Positions 1-6,041 of a stretch of DNA of 6,720 bases are shown here, one piece after another (position 1 is the stretch's first letter; each line of letters starts with the position of its first letter). The notes below the pieces were generated by a model. That model ran no database searches. It was not told the origin of the DNA and was given only the letters and a program-made list of their open reading frames with translations. Source of the stretch: Verrucomicrobiota bacterium (GTDB lineage: Bacteria > Verrucomicrobiota > Verrucomicrobiia > Methylacidiphilales > Verrucolacustridaceae). Where the stretch lies: assembly GCA_010024525.1 (NCBI GenBank), contig RGGS01000071.1, forward strand, positions 1-6,720. The letters run 5' to 3'. The position numbers and the translations under genes were made by a program.

Positions 1-2
1 TT

Positions 3-968
3 TCGCCCTCGTGGAATGCGGAATGCCGGAAAATCTATTCGACATATCATATCTACCGGCAGTCTGGCGGGGCCGAGCAGGCCGTGTTCACTGGTGGACA
101 GGGAACCCCCCGGTCGAAAAAGATCGTGGACTGGCTCAAGCGGCATGCCCGGTTGCCTCTTCGGGGGCAGGTGCTGGATGTCGGGTGTGGGAACGGAGGT
201 TTTTTACGCGCTTTGCGTGCCGAGTTTCCCCGATGGGGGCTTTCCGGGACCGAGTTTGATCGGCGAAATGAAAAAGCCCTGAAGAAAATTTCTGGCTTCC
301 GCAAGCTCTACGACAGTCGGAGCACTCCTCCGGAGGCAAGTTTTGACCTGATTTCCCTCGTGCACGTGCTGGAACACATGGCGGCCCCCTCGGAATATCT
401 GAAGGGGCTCAATTCCTTGGCTCGTCCGGGAGCGCGGGTGCTGATTCAGGTTCCTGATGCGGAAAGGAATCCCTTCATTTTGCCGGTGGCGGATCATGCG
501 TCCCACTTCAGCCAGAGTTCTTTGAGGCGGGTGGCGGAGCGGGCGGGAATCCGGGTGAAGTCCGTGCGGCATGATGTGGTGACCCGGGAACTCACCCTTC
601 TGGGGAAATGGGGCGGGAAAAAAAAGGCGGAGAGACACCGTTTGGGGAGCCACGGAGGAAAAAAATGGGCGGAAAAAAATCTCGGCCTGCTAAAACGAAT
701 ATCGGACGAGGCGCAACGGGAAGCCAAAAAGGGAAAACTGGTGGTCTTTGGATCTTCCTTGGGGGCGGCGTGGGTTCATGGGATCACCCGGGGACGGGTC
801 GATACTTTTTTGGATGAGGACCGGGTGCGACATGGTCGAAAACACCTCGGAGTTCCGATTATTCGGCCGGGGATGGGCCAAGGACGCAGGGTGCTCGTTC
901 CGTTGGCGGGAGCGACTCGGCGGTGGGTGGAAAACATGCTGAAGTCCAAAGGGTGGCGGATGGTGTAG
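3..968 (+). CDS. Class I SAM-dependent methyltransferase, two-domain sugar C-methyltransferase type (5' partial)
   Basis: Probably transfers a methyl group from S-adenosylmethionine to a sugar-nucleotide or related small substrate in the cytoplasm. The frame is open to the left edge. Residues before the first possible start (GTG at 84) already match the family, with an IYSTYHIYRQSGGAEQAVF pattern, so I treat the gene as truncated by the window rather than starting at 84. Numbering from GTG 84, SAM-binding motif I (VLDVGCGNGGFL) is near residue 30, the FDLISLVHVLEHM segment near 88, and the post-II PGARVLIQVPD segment near 115. A second Rossmann-like region follows (KLVVFGSSLGAAW near 218, then a DEDRVRHGRKHLGVPI stretch), which resembles the C-terminal domain of C-methyltransferases such as TylCIII. 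A Lys/Gly/Trp-rich linker with two similar GGKK-AE segments joins them. The MBOAT gene starts 12 bases downstream. Methyltransferase fold is near certain; the substrate is unknown. Confidence 0.88.
   Translation, partial: SPSWNAECRKIYSTYHIYRQSGGAEQAVFTGGQGTPRSKKIVDWLKRHARLPLRGQVLDVGCGNGGFLRALRAEFPRWGLSGTEFDRRNEKALKKISGFRKLYDSRSTPPEASFDLISLVHVLEHMAAPSEYLKGLNSLARPGARVLIQVPDAERNPFILPVADHASHFSQSSLRRVAERAGIRVKSVRHDVVTRELTLLGKWGGKKKAERHRLGSHGGKKWAEKNLGLLKRISDEAQREAKKGKLVVFGSSLGAAWVHGITRGRVDTFLDEDRVRHGRKHLGVPIIRPGMGQGRRVLVPLAGATRRWVENMLKSKGWRMV
618..679 (+). repeat. Cluster of three G-flanked poly-A tracts inside the methyltransferase gene
   Basis: Runs of A8 (618-625), A7 (659-665) and A7 (673-679), each directly preceded by G-rich sequence (GGCGGG, GGAGG, GGCGG), fall within 62 bases. 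They encode the Lys-rich linker, where GGKKKAE and GGKKWAE recur. Such runs are slippage-prone in principle. Similar A/T runs occur elsewhere in the window (A8 at 5668-5675 and 4758-4765; T7 at 1265-1271 and 3989-3995), so they may only reflect AAA lysine and TTT phenylalanine codon use. Confidence 0.6.
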
Positions 969-980
969 GACATAAAACCC

Positions 981-2411
981 ATGACCTTTGCCTCTTTGGG
1001 ATACCTGACATTTCTTCTGCTTCTCTTGCCGGCCTATCGGTGGACCCCGGTCAGGCAGCGATGGGTTCTTTTCTTGGCTGCCAGCTACTATTTTTACGGC
1101 TGTTGGAACATCAAGTATTCCCTTCTCATGCTAGCCAGCACCTTGTTCAGCTACCTGGGCGCTCTTTGGGTAGCTCCCGAAAAACCGGTGTGGCTACGAA
1201 AAACAGGGTTGGTTTTTGGCGTGGGGCTGAATCTGGCCATGCTGGCAGGCTTTAAATATTGGAATTTTTTTCGCGAGGAGACAGGACACATCGTTGGATG
1301 GTTTGGACTGGCCAATCCTCTTCCGGTTTTCGAGGTGCTTCTCCCAGTGGGTATATCTTTTTACACCTTCCAGGCACTGAGCTATGTGATCGATGTGCAT
1401 CGGGGGCAACAGCCTGCGGAAAAGCACCTCGGGTGGTATTCCACCTATCACGCCTTTTTCCCCCAACTGGTGGCCGGACCGATCGAGCGGGTGGGGCATC
1501 TCTTGGGACAGTTAAAGAACATGCCAGCAAGGGTGCGGGAACAGGATTTGGCCGAGGGATTTCGTCTGATCCTGTGGGGATTGTTTATGAAGCTGGTGGT
1601 GGCAGACAATTTGGCCACGCTGGTGGACCAGATTGCTCGCTTGGAACATCCGCAATTTCTCCAAGGCATTATCCTGATGGGTGGTTTTGGTTTGCAGATC
1701 TATTTCGATTTTAACGCCTACTCCACGATCGCCATCGGGTCTGCGCGGTTATTCGGGGTCAATCTGATGGACAACTTTCGCCGGCCTTACATGGCGACTT
1801 CGATCCGAGATTTCTGGAGGCGATGGCACATCTCCCTCACCACCTGGTTCCGTGATTATGTGTATTTTCCGCTGGGCGGGAACCGGGTGGAGGGCGCGCG
1901 CTGGGCCCTGAATATTGCCGTGGTTTTTGTTTTGAGCGGATTGTGGCACGGTGCCGGTCTGACGTTTCTCGTCTGGGGCGCGGGGCACGCCGGATTTTAT
2001 CTTCTGGAAAGCGCCTTGCGGGACCGCCCGTTAGGGCAATGGTTGCGCCAACTTCCGGTTTGGATTCGGCGTCTGGCGGTTTTCCAGCTGACTGGAATTC
2101 TTTGGCTGTTCTTCCGTGCAAGTTCCCTGGCGCAAGCGGGCGGATGGCTCAAAGACATGGCTCTATACACCATGGTTGAGCCCAAAAGAGTGCTATCGCT
2201 GCGCTCCATCAACTGGGACGGGGGCATATTTGCGGCTATCCTCATGGCGGCATTCATTCTTTGGATGGAGGTTCGATCGGAAAAGGGTGAAGCGGTGGAC
2301 ATCATGAAATGGACCCGCCTCCAGAGGTGGGGGATTTATGCGTTGGCAGTCTACGGAATTTTGCTTTTTGGACGGTTTGGAAACAGCGGTTTCATTTATT
2401 TCCAATTCTAA
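981..2411 (+). CDS. AlgI-like MBOAT family membrane-bound O-acyltransferase
   Basis: Integral inner-membrane acyltransferase expected to pass acetyl or other acyl groups across the membrane for O-acylation of an exported polysaccharide. The 476-residue length and motif order are typical of AlgI/DltB-like proteins. Many hydrophobic helices are visible, beginning with a segment at about residues 5-20 and SYYFYGCWN at about 35-45. The family core follows: LLPVGISFYTFQALSYVIDV, then FFPQLVAGPIER, then IRDFWRRWHISLTTWFRDYVYFPLGG (His283), then LSGLWHGAGLTF with the conserved MBOAT histidine at His323. ATG 981 is preceded by AGGA at 967-970, a plausible ribosome site, and the protein starts directly with the first helix. 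The stop overlaps the start of the SGNH gene, as expected for an AlgI/AlgJ-type pair. The family is clear; the acyl group and polymer cannot be read from sequence. Confidence 0.95.
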   Translation: MTFASLGYLTFLLLLLPAYRWTPVRQRWVLFLAASYYFYGCWNIKYSLLMLASTLFSYLGALWVAPEKPVWLRKTGLVFGVGLNLAMLAGFKYWNFFREETGHIVGWFGLANPLPVFEVLLPVGISFYTFQALSYVIDVHRGQQPAEKHLGWYSTYHAFFPQLVAGPIERVGHLLGQLKNMPARVREQDLAEGFRLILWGLFMKLVVADNLATLVDQIARLEHPQFLQGIILMGGFGLQIYFDFNAYSTIAIGSARLFGVNLMDNFRRPYMATSIRDFWRRWHISLTTWFRDYVYFPLGGNRVEGARWALNIAVVFVLSGLWHGAGLTFLVWGAGHAGFYLLESALRDRPLGQWLRQLPVWIRRLAVFQLTGILWLFFRASSLAQAGGWLKDMALYTMVEPKRVLSLRSINWDGGIFAAILMAAFILWMEVRSEKGEAVDIMKWTRLQRWGIYALAVYGILLFGRFGNSGFIYFQF

Positions 2412-2413
2412 TG
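2409..2413 (+). other. TAATG stop-start overlap, likely translational coupling
   Basis: The TAA stop of the MBOAT gene (2409-2411) shares its last A with the ATG of the SGNH gene (2411-2413). No Shine-Dalgarno-like sequence precedes the ATG, and the upstream stretch is AT-rich. Ribosome re-initiation after the MBOAT stop is therefore the likely way the second gene is translated. This also supports ATG 2411 over an in-frame ATG at 2309, which would add 34 uncharacteristic residues overlapping the MBOAT gene. Confidence 0.75.
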
Positions 2414-3424
2414 AAACAAAGATTCTGGTCTGTCGCGGCGATCTTCTCCCCACTGGTCTTGTGGGGGGTCATAGAAGTCACCAGCCTGCCTCTTACCCAG
2501 TTTACTTTTCGGGCGTGGGAAGGGGTGAAGGTCAATCTGCTGCAAACTTCTATGCCCGGCCCCTTCTACCCAGGCATCGACCTGATGATCTGGGAGACGA
2601 CGGATCAAAGAACCAGGGCGCCCAAGACGAGGCATAACCGTTGGATCACGGATTCCTACGGGCAGAGAAACCGAAGGCTCCCGGTTTTTGGGGAAAAATA
2701 TGGAGTCGTTGTTGGAGATTCCAACACCCTGGGGTGTAGCCTCAGTCAGGAGCAAATGCTTTCTGAGCAATTAATGGCAAAAACCGGATCCTTATGGGTG
2801 AATCTCGGTTACGAATATATCGAGCCTTGGAGTCATCCGATCTGTCGGCTAACTCCGCCGGCATGGATTGTTTATGAGCTCAAAAGGGGAAATCTCCCCG
2901 CGCTCAACCGGTGTGGAAACCCCGGGACTGATCCGGCAAGGAAAAACCTTATCGGATGGACGAAGAGGCTGGATCATATGACCAAAATGGCCGGATGGAA
3001 CCGGCTCCGAAGTTTCTTCTTTTGCGGCCCGATCAACTTGAAGGAGCAAACGGAGGTCCCGCATCTCAAGGTCTTGGTCGATCTGCTGTGCTGGGGGCTA
3101 TCGGGCGGCGGAAAGGCAAGGGGAATTGATGTGCAGGGATTTCGGGATATGAGTTCCCGGGAAATTTTGGTGCAATACACAAGGCGAAGTGAAGAAAAGG
3201 GGATCCGCTTGATCATCGTGGTGTTGCCCGATGGCATGCGCGAAGCAGACCCCGTCATCCGGGATCTGGAGAAAATGGGATGCCAGGTGGAGGGGTTTTT
3301 GCCGGATGAGAATTACCGAGACGGGGCGGATTTGGCAGAATTCTGGCAGAAAGAGGATAGCCACTGGTCCCCCGAGGGAATCCGCATGACGGCCGATAGG
3401 ATTGTCAAAAGACTTGGGAAATAA
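2411..3424 (+). CDS. AlgJ/AlgX-like SGNH-fold polysaccharide O-acetylation protein
   Basis: Likely membrane-anchored, outward-facing partner of the MBOAT protein, placing or removing acyl groups on the exported glycan. The 337-residue product starts with one hydrophobic segment (about residues 5-21) after a short basic start, fitting a signal anchor. A DSYGQRN stretch at 81-87 resembles the segment that precedes block I in this superfamily. Block I is GDSNTLG at 102-108 with nucleophile Ser104. Block V is DSHWSPEG at 316-323, giving Asp316 and His318 as the other members of the expected triad. AlgJ/AlgX proteins carry the same D-x-H-W arrangement, usually with Thr where this has Ser317. A late IRLIIVVLPDG strand fits the SGNH core. 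The one-base overlap with the MBOAT gene supports a shared job. SGNH assignment is strong; the exact subfamily (AlgJ, AlgX or another glycan acyl-handling type) is less certain. Confidence 0.85.
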   Translation: MKQRFWSVAAIFSPLVLWGVIEVTSLPLTQFTFRAWEGVKVNLLQTSMPGPFYPGIDLMIWETTDQRTRAPKTRHNRWITDSYGQRNRRLPVFGEKYGVVVGDSNTLGCSLSQEQMLSEQLMAKTGSLWVNLGYEYIEPWSHPICRLTPPAWIVYELKRGNLPALNRCGNPGTDPARKNLIGWTKRLDHMTKMAGWNRLRSFFFCGPINLKEQTEVPHLKVLVDLLCWGLSGGGKARGIDVQGFRDMSSREILVQYTRRSEEKGIRLIIVVLPDGMREADPVIRDLEKMGCQVEGFLPDENYRDGADLAEFWQKEDSHWSPEGIRMTADRIVKRLGK

Positions 3425-3440
3425 ACCGTGTGAAACCGTG
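3423..3440 (+). repeat. Short tandem direct repeat, two copies of AAACCGTG
   Basis: Two perfect 8-base copies (3423-3430 and 3433-3440) are separated by TG in the short gap after the SGNH gene. The next bases (GGCGGTCGCC) form a four-base-pair stem with a two-base loop and no T run, so this is not a terminator. No function is evident and the repeat may be chance. Confidence 0.35.
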
Positions 3441-3457
3441 GCGGTCGCCAAATATGA

Positions 3458-4726
3458 GTGGTCGAACTGTTCTGTTATTCGCATACTCAAGCGATGGGAC
3501 TGACGGCTCTTCATCTTGAAATTCTTGCTGAGGAAGCAAAGGCTAGGCCGTTCTCCGGGTGTGCCATCACGTGTGGTGTTTTGGATTCCAACATAACTTT
3601 CTCCTCCTTGTGGCAAGCTGCCGCTGAAAAAGGCATTTCTTTACGGCGAGCCAAGCCCAGGCTTTCTCCCAATCCCGGCCAATACCCAGGGGGTTGCCTC
3701 CATGCGGCCTTTGTCCTTGAGAGCCTTGGATTTGATAAGGTCAGGGCGATGGATGCGAGTGATTTTGAGGGTGCGGAAATTCTGCTCGATTTAAATCAGG
3801 CGCAAACCCCAAACGAGCTGGTCGGCGTGGCGGACTTGATTTTGGAGGGAGGGACACTGGAGCATGTCTTTCATTCGCCGCATGCGATGAGGCATTTGAC
3901 ACGGATGGTGAGGCCGGGAGGACGAATCATCCACACTTCGCCTGCATCCAACTTTATCGATCACGGATTCTACTCCTTTAGCCCCACGTTTTTTTACGAT
4001 TACTATCGAGAAAACGGGTTCCGGATCGAAAAACTGGAGGTTTGGAGATACGGGGAAAACGCGGATATCGCGTTTCGCTTTCCCTACCTTCAAACCGACG
4101 GGAAACCCGTTCAATACTCAGAAGCCAGTCGGAAGGAGGAAAGATGGCTGCCGGTTCGTGTAGGGAATTCTGGATCCGGTCAGCAATGGGATGTGCACGG
4201 GGTGGTATGCGTTGTGACCAAACTTGCCGATTCCGAAACGGCCATGATCCCGCAGCAACACGAATACTCCGGGAATCAGTGGGAGTCCAGGGCCCCGAGT
4301 TTCCATCTGGCACTTTCCAAGGCCATGGAACTGTCCCGCAGAGGAAACATCCGGGGATTACGTGAACACCTTGGTTGGATGGAGCAAGTATTTGATCCCG
4401 CTATGGACTCGTGGAGCCAAGCATTACAAGCGGAGGCGCTCCTTTTGGAGGGAAAAGGAGCGGATGCAGAGGCCTATTTTTCCGAGCCGCAAAATGGGTT
4501 GCTGCCCATCGTGACTCGAGCATTAGCTTTCGAGAAAAACGGAAAAAAAGAAAATCTAAATTCATTTCTGGAAAACCTTCCAAGGCTTCCTGGGGCGCTC
4601 GATGAGTGTCTGCGCTGGGAGCTTTCCCATTCGCTGAGGGACACAAAATTTTATCAGAAAACACAGGCAACCCCAAGTCTCTCTTGGTTTCAAAAGTTGC
4701 GGAGGAAGTTTTTTGGGAAGACATGA
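3458..4726 (+). CDS. Divergent class I SAM methyltransferase-like protein with C-terminal helical region
   Basis: Probable methyltransferase-fold protein of a subgroup lacking the usual GxGxG motif I. In its place is SGCAITCGVLDSNITF at about residues 33-48, matching the place where relatives have a 'vLtlGrqD' style motif. Next come a CLHAAFVLESLGFDKV segment, MDASDFEGAEILLDLNQ (Met98 onward), and EGGTLEHVFHSPHAM (Glu130-Met144), the equivalent of the methyltransferase 'DVLEHV' motif. Then come VRPGGRIIHTSPASNF and DHGFYSFSPTFFYDYY. After about residue 250 the protein has roughly 150 mostly helical, charged residues resembling a TPR-like solenoid, ending in a basic tail. The start is uncertain: GTG 3458 follows an in-frame TGA directly, and the next start, ATG 3494 (residue 13), fits the likely domain boundary equally well. 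Neither has a clear ribosome site. Position in the locus suggests a role in polymer or precursor modification; the substrate is unknown. Confidence 0.75.
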   Translation: MVELFCYSHTQAMGLTALHLEILAEEAKARPFSGCAITCGVLDSNITFSSLWQAAAEKGISLRRAKPRLSPNPGQYPGGCLHAAFVLESLGFDKVRAMDASDFEGAEILLDLNQAQTPNELVGVADLILEGGTLEHVFHSPHAMRHLTRMVRPGGRIIHTSPASNFIDHGFYSFSPTFFYDYYRENGFRIEKLEVWRYGENADIAFRFPYLQTDGKPVQYSEASRKEERWLPVRVGNSGSGQQWDVHGVVCVVTKLADSETAMIPQQHEYSGNQWESRAPSFHLALSKAMELSRRGNIRGLREHLGWMEQVFDPAMDSWSQALQAEALLLEGKGADAEAYFSEPQNGLLPIVTRALAFEKNGKKENLNSFLENLPRLPGALDECLRWELSHSLRDTKFYQKTQATPSLSWFQKLRRKFFGKT

Positions 4727-4907
4727 GTTGAGCCATTATTTGTGGGCGGCTCGTTTGAAAAAAAAGATAGGGCGGATTGGGCTAACAAAGACGGCAAGCC
4801 CATGGCTCTGAACCATCTAGAAAAGATTCAGGACGCCTTTTAAGGGCAACAGGCTGGTCACAGGCGGGAAAGCTGGTATCAAGAAAGATGGACTCTCAAT
4901 CTGTCAA
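4727..4907 (+). other. Spacer between methyltransferase-like and radical SAM genes; no convincing gene or promoter
   Basis: This is the largest gap in the window. In the frame of the preceding gene, 38 sense codons follow its TGA before the next stop (TAA at 4841-4843), including a possible GTG start at 4742. A second frame gives a 27-codon peptide from TTG 4728. Neither resembles a family I know. I found no good -35/-10 pair, no hairpin followed by a T run, and no strong ribosome site next to the downstream ATG; AAGAAAGA at 4881-4888 lies about 19 bases away, too far to be typical. It could hold a weak internal promoter or a decayed gene end, but the sequence does not show which. Confidence 0.5.
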
Positions 4908-6041
4908 ATGAAGCCATCCCACTCCATCGTCCAAAAGCAATGCCGCTTCGAGTTGCGCCCTGGTGCCGAGGAATTTCCCCTGATGATTATTCTTTCGATC
5001 ATCTATCCATGCAATCTGGGCTGCCCGAATTGTCCTTACACAGACGGAAATTCCGAGCTGCGGAAATTTTACCATGAAAAAGGCGGAGATCTGATGCCCG
5101 TCAAGTTATGGGAAAAAATCGCGGTGGAGGCGGGGCCCTACCAATCGTGGTTGCGCTGCACAGGGGGAGGGGAACCGATGATGCATCCCCAGATGTGCGA
5201 AATGGTCGAGTTTGCCAAAAAACAGGGGGCCCGGATCTGGATGAACACCAATGGGACCATGTTTGGTCCTTCCGCCCTGGGCCGGGGAAAACTCGAGAGG
5301 GTCATTGCCGCCGGCATCGACTTGATTGAATTTTCGATGGATGCAGGGGATGCGGAGGCGTATCAACAGGTGCGCCCCCCGCGGAAGGGTGAGGTGCCCG
5401 ATATTCAGGCCCGTTGGGAAGGGCAAGTTGCCAACATTCGGGCCGCCCTTGAACTGCGTAAAAAACTACGCAAAACCACACGCATCGTTGTTTCCATGAT
5501 CCGACAGCAGCTAATTGAGGGCAAGCTTGAGCAGTATCAGAGATTTTGGAAAGACGAGATTGGGGTGGACGAAGTGATCACAAGGAAATTCCTTTCGTGG
5601 GACGACAACACCAACATTGATCTTGGCAAATCCATGGATCGGCATCTGTACAAGGACCTGCCCACCCAAAAAAAAGAGCCCTGCGTTTGGCCCTTTGAGC
5701 GGCTCAACATCGACACGCTGGGCCGAGTGGCCCTGTGCGGGCAGGATATCGGATTTCGGACCGCCCACCTTTTCCCAAATGCCAATGAAACCAGTGTTCG
5801 GGACATTTGGCTGGGGGAGACTTTTCAATGGTACCGCCGTCTCCACCTAGAGGGGTTTGGCGCCCAAGCCTTCCCCTGCCGTGGATGCACCGCTTGGTTT
5901 GCGGGAGTAAGGGACTGGCAACACGGCTGGCTGAAGGTTTTAAAGAAATCAGCCCATCATGTCCGCGAGGTCCTTGCGCAGGATCTTGGGGCGGAGGTGG
6001 AAATTTACACGCCTCCGGCTGCCCAAGACATCCAAGAGTGA
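4908..6041 (+). CDS. Radical SAM protein with SPASM-like C-terminal cluster domain
   Basis: Cytoplasmic iron-sulfur enzyme expected to cleave S-adenosylmethionine to a 5'-deoxyadenosyl radical. The 377-residue protein carries the signature CxxxCxxC as Cys35, Cys39 and Cys42 (PCNLGCPNC) for the [4Fe-4S] cluster. The SAM-binding GGGEP is at 86-90, MNTNGT at 112-117, and a strand-end IEFSMDAG at 140-147. The C-terminal part has Cys259, Cys277 (in the SPASM-like pattern LNIDTLGRVALCGQD), Cys324 and Cys327, consistent with an auxiliary cluster-binding SPASM or twitch domain. ATG 4908 is the only ATG, GTG or TTG in frame after the TAG at 4818. The stop overlaps the next gene by four bases. SPASM enzymes act on peptides, aminoglycosides and other small substrates. 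No precursor peptide gene was seen here, so a sugar or small-molecule substrate tied to the polysaccharide is a guess from context. Confidence 0.9.
   Translation: MKPSHSIVQKQCRFELRPGAEEFPLMIILSIIYPCNLGCPNCPYTDGNSELRKFYHEKGGDLMPVKLWEKIAVEAGPYQSWLRCTGGGEPMMHPQMCEMVEFAKKQGARIWMNTNGTMFGPSALGRGKLERVIAAGIDLIEFSMDAGDAEAYQQVRPPRKGEVPDIQARWEGQVANIRAALELRKKLRKTTRIVVSMIRQQLIEGKLEQYQRFWKDEIGVDEVITRKFLSWDDNTNIDLGKSMDRHLYKDLPTQKKEPCVWPFERLNIDTLGRVALCGQDIGFRTAHLFPNANETSVRDIWLGETFQWYRRLHLEGFGAQAFPCRGCTAWFAGVRDWQHGWLKVLKKSAHHVREVLAQDLGAEVEIYTPPAAQDIQE
6038..6041 (+). other. GTGA start-stop overlap, likely translational coupling
   Basis: The GTG start of the last gene (6038-6040) overlaps the TGA stop of the radical SAM gene (6039-6041). 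This four-base overlap is a common coupling arrangement. No strong ribosome site precedes it. It is the only start codon upstream of the formyltransferase-like motif in this frame that does not reach back into the radical SAM gene. Confidence 0.7.

Noticed and set aside
204..653. 149-residue open frame on the minus strand
   Set aside because: Antisense to the methyltransferase core including motif-bearing sequence; Arg/Pro/His-rich composition typical of a shadow frame.
2309..2410. Longer N-terminus for the SGNH protein from an in-frame ATG at 2309
   Set aside because: It would overlap the MBOAT gene by about 100 bases and add 34 residues ahead of a clear signal-anchor start. ATG 2411 in the TAATG overlap is much better supported.
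3438..3450. GGCGGTCGCC hairpin as a terminator after the SGNH gene
   Set aside because: A four-base-pair stem with a two-base loop and no following T run; far too weak.
3098..3616. 172-residue open frame on the minus strand
   Set aside because: It lies antisense across the SGNH gene end and the next gene start, has no recognisable motif, and conflicts with clear protein families on the + strand.
4755..4790. Promoter in the spacer from TTGAAA (4755) and TAACAA (4783)
   Set aside because: Spacing between the hexamers is about 22 bases and the second is a poor -10 match.
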